In this document: one piece after another, positions 16,135 to 24,055 of the stretch | How positions within the stretch are numbered: position 1 is the stretch's first letter | How the letters are laid out: each line of letters starts with the position of its first letter | Source: Bradyrhizobium sp. CCGUVB4N | GTDB lineage: Bacteria > Pseudomonadota > Alphaproteobacteria > Rhizobiales > Xanthobacteraceae | Assembly (NCBI RefSeq): GCF_024199945.1 | Contig: NZ_JANADP010000001.1 | Span: 6,696,001-6,760,000 of the forward strand | Direction of reading: 5' to 3' | Length of the DNA stretch: 64,000 bases | The notes under the pieces: model-generated | What the model saw: only the letters and a program-made list of their open reading frames with translations | Databases searched by the model: none | Told to the model about the DNA's origin: nothing | Program-made: the position numbers and the translations under genes

Positions 16135-16695
16135 ATGACTGCACTCCATCCCTCGATCGACAACGGTCTCAAACAAGGCACCGGCCACTTTGCCGGCGGC
16201 ACGCTCGCCTGCAAATGCAAGGACCATCAGGTCAAGGTCGGCATCAAGGGCGACGTGGCGCACAACCACGCCTGCGGCTGCACCAAGTGCTGGAAGCCGC
16301 AGGGCGCGAACTTCTCGGTCGTGGCGGTCGTGCCGCGCCAGAACCTCACCGTGCTCGAGAACGGCGACAAGCTCCAGATCGTCGACGCCTCGGCGGTGAT
16401 CCAGCGTCACGCCTGCAAGGCCTGCGGCACCCACATGTTCGGCCGCATCGAGAACAAGAACCATCCGTTCTACGGGCTCGATTTCGTTCATCCGGAGCTG
16501 TTCCAGGAGCAGGGCTCGCAGGCGCCGCAATTCGCCGCCTTCGTCTCCTCGGTGATCGAATCCGGCGTCAAGCCCGAACAGATGGCCGGCATCCGGTCGC
16601 GGCTGAAGGAAATCGGGCTCGAGCCCTATGATTGCCTGTCGCCGGCGCTGATGGATGCGATCGCGACCCACGTGGCGAAGGCCAAAGCCGCCTGA
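16135..16695 (+). CDS. gfa: S-(hydroxymethyl)glutathione synthase (glutathione-dependent formaldehyde-activating enzyme)
   Basis: 186 residues. It belongs to the Gfa family, zinc proteins that promote addition of formaldehyde to glutathione. The zinc cysteine sets are visible: CKCKDH, HACGCTKCWKP and KACGTHMFGR. Length and order match Gfa of Paracoccus, where it also sits beside flhA. A good AAGGAGG site precedes ATG 16135. It is the last gene of the xox row and is followed by a strong hairpin at 16714. Confidence 0.95.
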   Translation: MTALHPSIDNGLKQGTGHFAGGTLACKCKDHQVKVGIKGDVAHNHACGCTKCWKPQGANFSVVAVVPRQNLTVLENGDKLQIVDASAVIQRHACKACGTHMFGRIENKNHPFYGLDFVHPELFQEQGSQAPQFAAFVSSVIESGVKPEQMAGIRSRLKEIGLEPYDCLSPALMDAIATHVAKAKAA

Positions 16696-16713
16696 CAAGG
16701 CCGCAAGACAATT

Positions 16714-16748
16714 GTCCGTCCCCTCGGGAGTCATCAGAGGGGACGGAC
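16714..16748 (+). terminator. Hairpin terminator after gfa
   Basis: GTCCGTCCCCTC (16714-16725) pairs exactly with GAGGGGACGGAC (16737-16748) across an 11-base loop. It starts 18 bases after the gfa stop. There is no T-run, but the 12-bp GC-rich stem probably ends or protects the xox transcript. Confidence 0.65.
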
Positions 16749-16749
16749 A

Positions 16750-17316
16750 GCTCTCGAATGATTGCGGCGAGTTTGCCGCCTGTGCACTTTGCGTATGCGA
16801 GCGCGTTCCGCTCCCTCAGTCCTGGTCTCTGAATGACTGCGCAGTGCCGCCCTCTTCCTGCTTGAAGTCAGCGCGCCTTGCGATTCTCCCTCCCTCGACT
16901 GAGGACTACTGCTTCGTCCGCGCAGTCCCTCTGGCGGACGAAGCTTTTTTCACCTCGCGCAGATTTTGTATTTGCCGATCGCGCGGCGTGTTGCCGCGCC
17001 CTGCTTTTGACAACCTTCGTTGCGATCTTTTCCCGTCGAGAACAGCTCGTTAAGAACACTTGGCTGTGAACGCCGACCCGGCGCGATGTCTGCTACCATT
17101 CCGCCGTGATGATGCCGCGCGACATTCAATCAATTAAGAACAAAACGGGAGGTATCGAGCACATCCGCACATGACGATTCGCATTTCAGCTTCCTGCCGG
17201 GATTTGCCCGCGGAGGATCACAGGCGGAGATGCGACGGCACGACGTACGGACCATTTCGCCGATCGACATCGGCAAATCCTGAAATCATCGAGCTTATGA
17301 AGAGCGAGGGACGATC
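16750..17316. other. Gene-poor stretch upstream of the Mo-hydroxylase pair
   Basis: About 570 bases without a convincing protein gene. It contains an isolated intrinsic terminator at 16911-16950, listed separately. Short frames occur on both strands (about 16868-17069, and 17171-17320 overlapping the next start as ATGA) but lack well-placed ribosome binding sites. The 3' part must hold the promoter of the gene at 17317. Confidence 0.5.
16911..16950 (+). terminator. Orphan intrinsic terminator
   Basis: GCTTCGTCCGC (16911-16921) pairs exactly with GCGGACGAAGC (16934-16944) and is followed at once by six T (16945-16950), a textbook Rho-independent terminator on the plus strand. The previous gene, gfa, already has its own hairpin 160 bases upstream, and no gene lies between. 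It may end a small RNA or act as a second stop. Confidence 0.75.
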
Positions 17317-17769
17317 ATGATCAAATTGAAGATCAACGGCCAGGAACAGAGCTGGGATGGCGACCCGGATCTCCCGCTACTCTGGTTCCTGCGCGACGAG
17401 GCCGGGTTAACCGGCACGAAATTCGGTTGTGGCCAGGCCCTGTGCGGCGCCTGCACCGTCATCGTCGACAAGGAGGCGGTCCGCGCCTGCATCACTTCGG
17501 TCAACGACGTCGCGGGGCGCGAAATCACCACGATCGAGGGGCTGCACCCCAATGGCGATCATCCCGTCCAGAAGGCCTGGCGCCAGGTCAATGTTCCCCA
17601 ATGCGGCTTCTGCCAGGCCGGCCAGATCATGCAGGCGGCTGCGCTGCTGATGGACAACCCCAAGCCCTCGCATGACCAGATCCGCGAGGCGATGTCCGGC
17701 AACATCTGCCGCTGCGGCTGCTACCAGCGCATCGAGAACGCCGTCCACCTCGCATCGACGGGAGTGTGA
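17317..17769 (+). CDS. 2Fe-2S subunit of a periplasm-linked molybdenum hydroxylase (isoquinoline 1-oxidoreductase alpha-like)
   Basis: 150 residues with two 2Fe-2S centres. The plant-ferredoxin type site has C38, C43 and C46 (FGCGQALCGAC) with a fourth Cys at 58. The second, helical site has QCGFCQAGQ and ICRCGCYQR. It carries electrons from the Mo subunit encoded next. No FAD subunit follows, so the enzyme is the two-subunit IorAB type that donates to a cytochrome or quinone. The stop is 1 base before the ATG of the Mo subunit. Confidence 0.92.
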   Translation: MIKLKINGQEQSWDGDPDLPLLWFLRDEAGLTGTKFGCGQALCGACTVIVDKEAVRACITSVNDVAGREITTIEGLHPNGDHPVQKAWRQVNVPQCGFCQAGQIMQAAALLMDNPKPSHDQIREAMSGNICRCGCYQRIENAVHLASTGV

Positions 17770-17770
17770 C

Positions 17771-20083
17771 ATGAATTTCATCGACAATCCCCGGAAGCTT
17801 CGTGGCTTCGAAAAGCATCTGAAGGTCGAGAAGGTCTCGCGTCGCAGCATCCTGAAGGGGCTCGGCGTCACCGGCGGCTTCGTGCTCGCCGCCCCCGTGA
17901 TGTCGCGCCAGGCCTTTGCCTATGAGACCGGCGCCGGCAAGATGCCGCATGGCGTCGTGGTCGATCCGCGCGTGTTCGTCGCGGTCGCGCCCGACGGCAC
18001 CGTCACCATCCTCGCCCACCGCTCCGAGATGGGCACCGGCGTGCGCACCAGCCTGCCCTTGATCGTGGCCGAGGAGATGGAGGCCGACTGGTCCAAGGTC
18101 AAGGTGCAGCAGGCCCATGGCGACGAGGTCAAGTTCGGCAACCAGGACACCGACGGCTCGCGCAGCACGCGGCATTACCTGATCCCGATGCGCCAGATCG
18201 GCGCCTCTGCCCGGACCATGCTGGAGCAGGCTGCGGCCAAGCGCTGGAACGTGCCGGCGACCGAGGTGAAGGCCGTCAATCACGAGGTCGTCCACAGCGC
18301 CAGCGGCCGCAAGCTCGGCTTCGGCGAGCTCGCGGCAGATGCCGCCAAGGAATCGGTGCCTGCCATCGAGGGCCTCAAGCTGAAGGACCCGAAGGACTTC
18401 CGCTATCTCGGCAAGGGCCAGGTCAGCATCGTCGATCTCCACGACATCACCACCGGCAAGGCGCGTTATGGCGCCGATGTGCGCCTGCCCGGGATGAAAT
18501 ACGCCGTGATCGCCCGCCCGCCGGTGACCGGCGGCAAGCTCACCTCGTTCGATCCGGACGCCGCGCTGAAGGTGCCGGGCGTCGAGAAGGTGATGAAGGT
18601 TCAGGGCTGGCCGTGGCCGTCGAAATTCCAGCCGCTCGGTGGCGTTGCCGTGATCGCCCGCAACACCGGCGCGGCGATCAAGGGCCGCGACGCGCTGAAG
18701 CTCGTCTGGGACGACGGCGCCAACGGCAAATACGACTCGGTCGCCTACCGCAAGGAGCTCGAGGACGCCTCGCGCAAGCCGGGCCTGGTCGTGCGCCAGG
18801 AGGGCGACGCGGACGCCGCGCTGAAGTCCGCCGCCAAGGTCGTGGTCGGCGAATATTACTTGCCGCACCTTGCCCATGCCAGCATGGAGCCGCCGGTCGC
18901 GGTCGCCGACGTCAAGGGCGACAAGGCGGAGATCTGGGCGCCGGTGCAGAGCCCCGGCGGCACCCGCGAGGACGTCGCCAAGACACTCGGCATCCCCGAG
19001 GGCAATGTCACCGTCAATGTCACGCTGCTCGGCGGCGGTTTTGGCCGCAAGTCGAAATGCGACTTCGCGCTCGAGGCTGCGCTGCTGTCGAAGGAGCTCG
19101 GCACGCCCGTCAAGGTGCAATGGACGCGCGAGGACGACCTCCATCACGACTTCCTGCACACCGTCTCGGCGGAGCGGATCGAGGCGGGTCTGGACAAGGA
19201 CGGCAAGGTGATCGCCTGGCGCCACCGCAGCGTGGCGCCCACCATCGCCTCGACCTTCGCGGCCGGTGCCAAGCACGCGGCGGCGTTTGAGCTCGGCATG
19301 GGTCTCGTCGACATGCCGTTCGAGATCGCAAATATCTCTTGCGAGAACCCGGAAGCTGCGGCGTTCACCCGCATCGGCTGGTTCCGCTCGGTCTCGAACA
19401 TCCCGCGCGCTTTCGCCGTCCAGTCGATGGTCGGCGAGATCGCGAACGCAACCGGACGCGACCAGAAGGAGACGCTGCTGGCGCTGATCGGCAGTCCCCG
19501 CATCGTCAAGCCGGCGGTGAAGGACTTGTGGAATTACGGCGAGCCCTATGACAGCTACCCGATCGACACCGCGCGCCTGCGCAAGGTGGTCGAGCTGGTC
19601 GCCGAGAAGGGCGAATGGGGCCGTCAGGTTCCAAAGGGCCACGGCCTCGGCATCGCCGTGCACCGCAGCTTCGTCAGCTACATCGCGACCATCGTCGAGG
19701 TGGCCGTCGACGAGAAGGGCAAGCTGACGGTGCCGCGGGTCGACACCGCGATCGACTGCGGCACCTATGTCAACCCCGAACGCATCGCGTCGCAGATCGA
19801 GGGCGCCGCCATCATGGGCTTGAGCCTCGCCAAATATGGCGCGGTCACCTTCAAGGACGGCAAGGTCGAGCAGAAGAATTTCGACGACTTCCAGGTGATC
19901 AGGATCGACGAGGCTCCGCTGGTGACCAACGTCTACATCGTGCCACCCGGCCCCGACACGCCGCCGAGCGGCGTTGGCGAGCCCGGCGTGCCGCCGTTTG
20001 CGCCTGCACTGACGAACGCGATCTTCGCAGCGACCGGCAAGCGCATCCGCGCGCTTCCGATCGGCAAGCAATTGGAGGCTTGA
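17771..20083 (+). CDS. Molybdopterin subunit of aldehyde/isoquinoline oxidoreductase family, Tat-exported
   Basis: 770 residues from ATG 17771. The N-terminus has a twin-arginine signal (VSRRSILKGLGVTGG, about residues 22-36). Later motifs are GMKYAVIARPP, SHR-containing MGTGVRTSLP, the pterin loop LLGGGFGRKSKCDF, and the C-terminal active-site region GVGEPGVPPFAPA, where Glu is the catalytic base. It is a xanthine-oxidase-family enzyme that hydroxylates an aldehyde or N-heterocycle in the periplasm, together with the 2Fe-2S subunit upstream. Its place between two PQQ alcohol dehydrogenases suggests that it oxidises the aldehydes they form; that is inference. Confidence 0.92.
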   Translation: MNFIDNPRKLRGFEKHLKVEKVSRRSILKGLGVTGGFVLAAPVMSRQAFAYETGAGKMPHGVVVDPRVFVAVAPDGTVTILAHRSEMGTGVRTSLPLIVAEEMEADWSKVKVQQAHGDEVKFGNQDTDGSRSTRHYLIPMRQIGASARTMLEQAAAKRWNVPATEVKAVNHEVVHSASGRKLGFGELAADAAKESVPAIEGLKLKDPKDFRYLGKGQVSIVDLHDITTGKARYGADVRLPGMKYAVIARPPVTGGKLTSFDPDAALKVPGVEKVMKVQGWPWPSKFQPLGGVAVIARNTGAAIKGRDALKLVWDDGANGKYDSVAYRKELEDASRKPGLVVRQEGDADAALKSAAKVVVGEYYLPHLAHASMEPPVAVADVKGDKAEIWAPVQSPGGTREDVAKTLGIPEGNVTVNVTLLGGGFGRKSKCDFALEAALLSKELGTPVKVQWTREDDLHHDFLHTVSAERIEAGLDKDGKVIAWRHRSVAPTIASTFAAGAKHAAAFELGMGLVDMPFEIANISCENPEAAAFTRIGWFRSVSNIPRAFAVQSMVGEIANATGRDQKETLLALIGSPRIVKPAVKDLWNYGEPYDSYPIDTARLRKVVELVAEKGEWGRQVPKGHGLGIAVHRSFVSYIATIVEVAVDEKGKLTVPRVDTAIDCGTYVNPERIASQIEGAAIMGLSLAKYGAVTFKDGKVEQKNFDDFQVIRIDEAPLVTNVYIVPPGPDTPPSGVGEPGVPPFAPALTNAIFAATGKRIRALPIGKQLEA

Positions 20084-20136
20084 CGGAACAGACACGGCCT
20101 CGCGCCGTTTCTCTTCGATCTGACAGGAGCAGATCG

Positions 20137-20397
20137 ATGACCAACATTCCAAGGGCGCTCGCAGTCTCGCTGCTGTCGAGCGCCTTTCTTTTGACGGCTG
20201 CAGCCGCGTTCGCCCAGAGCACCACCGCGCCGCCGACCACGGCGACACGCCCCACCGCGCCGGAACAGAATTCGCTTCCCAACGCCAGCGCCCCACCCGC
20301 CTCCACGACCCAGACCACCGGACAGAGCCCGAGCGATCCAAAGGTTCGCGAGATGAATCAGGCGGAGAAGGACAAGGTGGATCGGCAGGGGAAGTAG
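20137..20397 (+). CDS. Small secreted Thr/Pro-rich protein
   Basis: 86 residues from ATG 20137, preceded by AGGAGC. A clear signal peptide (ending AAAAFAQ) is followed by a low-complexity mature part rich in Thr, Pro, Ala and Ser, then a charged tail (EMNQAEKDKVDRQGK). No family is known to me. It follows the Mo subunit by 53 bases on the same strand and may be cotranscribed. Confidence 0.7.
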   Translation: MTNIPRALAVSLLSSAFLLTAAAAFAQSTTAPPTTATRPTAPEQNSLPNASAPPASTTQTTGQSPSDPKVREMNQAEKDKVDRQGK

Positions 20398-20490
20398 TGC
20401 GGGACGCTCTCGCGCACTGATGTTCTCTCATGACCGGGCTCGTCCCAGTCATGACGAGCAACGGCGGCAATCCCATCACCCCACGCAAAA

Positions 20491-20517
20491 TGCGGCGGAC
20501 GTTGACCGTCCGCCGCA
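20491..20517. terminator. Bidirectional hairpin between convergent genes
   Basis: TGCGGCGGACG (20491-20501), loop TTGAC, CGTCCGCCGCA (20507-20517): a perfect 11-bp stem in the gap between the small secreted protein (plus) and the third PQQ dehydrogenase (minus). It can serve both. Confidence 0.65.
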
Positions 20518-20563
20518 CTCGCCACCCCCCTGCTGCTCCGCCTAATTCGATCCGCCGCGGAGC

Positions 20564-22300
20564 TTACTTCTTCAGCGCGAACACCCAGATCACGCCGCCT
20601 TGCGGCACGTTGGACTCGATGCCGATATTGTTGGTCGCGAGCGCGTCCTGGATGCGCTGCGCGTCCACGCCCCATCCCGACTGGATCGCGATATATTGCG
20701 TGCCGTCGATCTCATAGGACACCGGCATGCCCATGATGCCGGAATTGGTCTTCTGCTCCCACAACACTGCGCCGGTCTTGGCGTCGAAGGCGCGGAAGTT
20801 GCGGTCGTTGGTGCCGCCGGCGAAGATGAGATCGCCTGCGGTCGCCGTCACCGAGCCGAACAGCTGCGACTTCGGGAAATTGTGCTGCCACACCTTCTTG
20901 CCCGTCGCAGGATCCCAGGCCTGGAGCTCGCCGAAATGATCGGCGCCGGGCTTCGCCTTCAACCCGATGTCCTCGGGCTTGGTGCCGAGCCAGAGCTCGC
21001 CCGGCTTGAGCGGCACCTTCTCACCGGTGAAGCCGCCGCAGAAATTCTCGTTGGCGGGGACATAGACGAGACCGGTCTTCTGGCTGTACGCGGCCGACGG
21101 CCAGTCCTTGCCGCCCCACAGTGACGGACAGAACTCGACGCGCTTGCCGATCGCCGGCTTGTGATCGATGTCGACGATCGGACGGCCGCTTTCGGCGTCG
21201 ATGCCCTTCCAGACGTCGGTGGCGACGAACGGCCAGCCGGCGACGTAGTTGATCTTCGTCGGCGTACGTTCGAGCACCCAGAAGATCGCGTCGCGGCCGG
21301 GGTGGATCAGGCTCTTGAAGCTGCGGCCGTCGCGCTGCAGATCGACCAGCATCGGCGCGTCGACCTCGTCCCAGTCCCAGGAATCGTTCTGGTGGTACTG
21401 GTGATAGGTCTTGATCTTGCCGTTGTTAGGATCGAGTGCAATCACCGACGAGGTATAGAGATTGTCGCCGGGATGGGTTTCGCCGGGCCACGGCGCGGCG
21501 TTTCCGACACCCCAATAGATCGTCTTGGTGTCCTTGTCGTAAGTGCCGGTCATCCAGGCCGAGCCGCCGCCGGTCTTCCAGTCATCACCCTGCCAGGTAT
21601 CGTGACCGGGCTCGCCTTCGCCGGGAATGGTGAAGGTGCGCCACAGTTCCTTGCCGTCCTTGGCATCGTAGGCGACGACGTAGCCGCGCACGCCGAGTTC
21701 GCCGCCGGAACCGCCGACGATGACCTTGCCGTCGACGATCAACGGCATCAGGGTCATGTACTGACCCTTCTTGTAATCCTGCACCTTGGTGTCCCACACC
21801 ACCTTGCCGGTCTTGGCATCGAGCGCGACGACGTGGTCATCGGTGGTGGCGAGATAGAGCTTGTCCTCCCACAGCCCGACGCCGCGGCTGGTCGGATGCA
21901 GCTGGAACAGATCATCGGGAAGCTGACGCTTGTAGCGCCAATATTCGTCGCCGGTTTTCGCGTTCAGCGCGATCACCTGCCCCATCGGCGTCGCCACGAA
22001 CATCACGCCGTTGTTGACGATCGGCGGCGCTTCGTGGCCTTCGACCACGCCGGTGGCAAACGTCCAGACCGGCGTAAGGTCTTTCACGTTCGAGGTGTTG
22101 ATCTGCTCGAGCGGGCTATAGCCCTGCCCGTCATAGGTGCGCCGATAGAGCATCCAGTTGCTCGGTTCCGGATTCTCCAGACGCTGCTGGGTGACGGGCG
22201 CGTAGCTCTCGATCGGGCCCGCGATCGCGGCGGTCGAGGCAACACAGGTGAAGGCGACGAAGCCGGACAGCAGTAATTGCTTCCTGGTCATTGACCTCAT
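20564..22300 (-). CDS. PQQ-dependent dehydrogenase, lanthanide-type motif, no vicinal disulfide
   Basis: 578 residues from ATG 22300 (AGGGGAAA upstream), with a signal peptide ending near AAIAGP. It is a quinoprotein propeller with several DAKTG-W repeats. Predicted metal ligands are E201 (GGELG), N267 (GVGNA) and D309, with the extra Asp D311 in SWDWDEVDAP, again the lanthanide signature. In place of the Cys-Cys pair it has HPTSRG (about residues 135-140), so the disulfide ring above PQQ is absent. It is distant from XoxF. It lies 118 bases downstream of a Rieske protein gene on the same strand, not of a cytochrome c gene, which suggests another electron route. The substrate is unknown. Confidence 0.92.
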   Translation of the reverse strand: MRSMTRKQLLLSGFVAFTCVASTAAIAGPIESYAPVTQQRLENPEPSNWMLYRRTYDGQGYSPLEQINTSNVKDLTPVWTFATGVVEGHEAPPIVNNGVMFVATPMGQVIALNAKTGDEYWRYKRQLPDDLFQLHPTSRGVGLWEDKLYLATTDDHVVALDAKTGKVVWDTKVQDYKKGQYMTLMPLIVDGKVIVGGSGGELGVRGYVVAYDAKDGKELWRTFTIPGEGEPGHDTWQGDDWKTGGGSAWMTGTYDKDTKTIYWGVGNAAPWPGETHPGDNLYTSSVIALDPNNGKIKTYHQYHQNDSWDWDEVDAPMLVDLQRDGRSFKSLIHPGRDAIFWVLERTPTKINYVAGWPFVATDVWKGIDAESGRPIVDIDHKPAIGKRVEFCPSLWGGKDWPSAAYSQKTGLVYVPANENFCGGFTGEKVPLKPGELWLGTKPEDIGLKAKPGADHFGELQAWDPATGKKVWQHNFPKSQLFGSVTATAGDLIFAGGTNDRNFRAFDAKTGAVLWEQKTNSGIMGMPVSYEIDGTQYIAIQSGWGVDAQRIQDALATNNIGIESNVPQGGVIWVFALKK

Positions 22301-22418
22301 GGACGTTTCCCCTTTTTCATCCGATTGAATTCTTGTGTTGAATTCTTGTCGTTCGTCCCGAAATCCGCCCCTCGGCGGATGCGGCCTCTCGTGAGGCGGG
22401 CACATCCCGCAACGTCCA

Positions 22419-23069
22419 TCATCCCGGCTGCGCGCCACCTACCTTTCCGATGAAACCGCCCGCGACGCTGAGCGAACCGTCAGCGAGCGCCAGCGGCAGC
22501 GCGGCAAGCCGCCGCGGCGCCGGCCCGAACACCACCTGCGCACCCGCGCGTGGGTCGTATTCGGAGTTGTGGCACATGCACTTGAACACGTCCTTGTCGC
22601 CGACATCGCTCTTGACCCAGGCGGTGACGGGACAACCGGCGTGGGCGCAGATCGCCGAATAGGCGACAATGCCGTCGACGGCACGCGCGCGCGTCTGTTC
22701 GTCGAGCTCGGCAGGATCGAGCTTGATGATCAGGATCTCGTTGAGCCGCGAGGCACTGCGCACCACCGATGTCTTGGGATCCTGCGGCCAGGCATGCACC
22801 GGCGGCCCGCCAAGCGTCAGATCGGATGCCTTGATGAGCTTTCCTTCGTTGTCGCCTTCGGAGAACACGAGCGCATCGCCCTTCTGCGGCCGCTCGTCCG
22901 AGCCGGGCGGATCTTCGCCTGCGCGCGCGGGCGCGGAGCAGCCGAGACAGGCGGTGGTGGCGAGCGCGCCGAGCAGCAGCGTTCGCCGCGTTTGCTCCGC
23001 GCTCACATCGGCTTCGGTTTCCGCATTGCTGTCGGATGATGATGAGGTGCTGAATGATGCGCGCGACAT
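22419..23069 (-). CDS. Rieske 2Fe-2S protein paired with a PQQ dehydrogenase
   Basis: 216 residues from ATG 23069. A hydrophobic segment after a twin Arg (EQTRRTLLLGALATTACLGC, about 25-44) suggests Tat export with an anchor, and the Cys-containing C-L-G-C could even be a lipid site. The Rieske cluster motifs are C141-A-H143-A-G-C146 and C164-M-C166-H167-N-S, giving ligands C141, H143, C164 and H167 and a disulfide C146-C166. This resembles the Rieske subunit of quinol-cytochrome c reductases, but no cytochrome b gene is near. It likely receives electrons from the PQQ dehydrogenase encoded downstream. Confidence 0.88.
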   Translation of the reverse strand: MSRASFSTSSSSDSNAETEADVSAEQTRRTLLLGALATTACLGCSAPARAGEDPPGSDERPQKGDALVFSEGDNEGKLIKASDLTLGGPPVHAWPQDPKTSVVRSASRLNEILIIKLDPAELDEQTRARAVDGIVAYSAICAHAGCPVTAWVKSDVGDKDVFKCMCHNSEYDPRAGAQVVFGPAPRRLAALPLALADGSLSVAGGFIGKVGGAQPG

Positions 23070-23334
23070 GCATGCTAGCAGGCGCTGGAACTCTGCCGAA
23101 ATGAAGGCGAAGAATTGGCGCCGCAGTGCATCAATATGGCTATGCTCGCTTTGATTGAACACGATCGCACGCATTCAAACGCGTTTTTGCCATTTCAATG
23201 TCATGCCGCGCGATCTGCATGATGATTTTGCAGATCAGACCGATGATGTTGGAATTGGTGCAACGCGCTAGTCGTGGCGCGATGCAACCGGAAAGCGATT
23301 CAACTGCACGTTTATCGAGCAGGCATTTTGTATT

Positions 23335-23799
23335 TCAGGACCGGAGCACGTGGCGCGGCGCCGCAATGCGTCCCGCAATGGTGGCCGACGCCATCTCAAA
23401 ACTGTCGGCGATGCGTCGCGCCTTGTCGATGAAGAGGCTGGCTGCCGGCGGCGGGCAGACCTCGCGCGCGGTCTGTTCGAACAGGTTGAGCCAGCGATCG
23501 AAATGATCGCCGACCAGGCTGAGCGGCACATGCGCCCGCATCGGCGAGCCGTGGTAGCGCCCGCTCATCAGCACCACCGACGACCAGAAGTCTTTGAGCT
23601 TGGCGAGATGTTCGTCCCAATTCTGCACGATCGCGAACACCGGCCCAAGCAACGCATCCTCGCGGACGCGTCCGTAGAAACGGGTGACGAGTTCCCCGAT
23701 CATCTCCTCGGTGATCCCGGTGCGCTCGATTGCATCCTGCGTCAGCAGGTTCCGCCGTTCGGCCGCAGCTTCGCGCTCGGCCTTCAGTCGATCCGACAT
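23335..23799 (-). CDS. Group III truncated haemoglobin
   Basis: 154 residues from ATG 23799. The globin is short and alpha-helical, with IGELVTRFYGRVREDALLGPVFAIV (helices B to E) and DEHLAKLKDFWSSVVLMSGRYHGSPMRAH, where the H in SGRYHG.. MRAH region and the downstream His give the haem pocket; FWSSVVLMSGRY is characteristic of group III (TrHbP). Such proteins bind oxygen or nitric oxide, and their physiological task is unsettled. It lies 265 bases upstream of the Rieske gene on the same strand. Confidence 0.88.
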   Translation of the reverse strand: MSDRLKAEREAAAERRNLLTQDAIERTGITEEMIGELVTRFYGRVREDALLGPVFAIVQNWDEHLAKLKDFWSSVVLMSGRYHGSPMRAHVPLSLVGDHFDRWLNLFEQTAREVCPPPAASLFIDKARRIADSFEMASATIAGRIAAPRHVLRS

Positions 23800-23818
23800 G
23801 TCGTAGTCCGTTGTTTCT

Positions 23819-23973
23819 TCCCCTCTCCCCTTGTGGGAGAGGGTGGCTCGCCGCGGAGCGGCGAGCCGGGTGAGGGGTTGTCTCCACAAACTCACACATT
23901 TGAGTTTGCGGAACCAACCCCTCATCCGGCGCTTCGCGCCACCTTCTCCCACAAGGGGAGAAGGAAAAGGAGC
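23819..23973. repeat. REP-like element with large imperfect inverted repeat
   Basis: CTCCCCTTGTGGGAGAGGGT near 23825 is mirrored by ACCTTCTCCCACAAGGGGAG near 23941, and GGGTGAGGGGTTG near 23869 is mirrored by CAACCCCTCATCC near 23914. Smaller hairpins such as GGCTCGCCGC / GCGGCGAGCC lie inside. This is the common Bradyrhizobium intergenic palindrome. It lies between the globin and 3-hydroxyacyl-CoA dehydrogenase genes. Confidence 0.8.
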
Positions 23974-24055
23974 GCCTGATCCGATGTTAGACAAATCACG
24001 CGACCGCATCTTTGCGATAGCGCAAACTGCGGGTACTTAGCACCCCGCCTCGCAA

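Noticed and set aside
16868..17069. Short frames of about 63 residues on both strands
   Set aside because: No ribosome site, and they run over the intrinsic terminator at 16911-16950.
17171..17320. 49-residue frame overlapping the 2Fe-2S subunit start by ATGA
   Set aside because: The overlap looks like coupling, but the nearest GGGAGGT is 17 bases from the ATG and the peptide is Arg-rich without features. Kept only as a remark.
17627..20518. 963-residue open frame on the minus strand
   Set aside because: It is fully antisense to the Mo-hydroxylase genes, whose motifs are unmistakable. Long mirror frames are common in high-GC DNA.
22419..23069. Rieske subunit of the cytochrome bc1 complex
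   Set aside because: No cytochrome b or c1 gene is adjacent and the gene is paired with a PQQ dehydrogenase.
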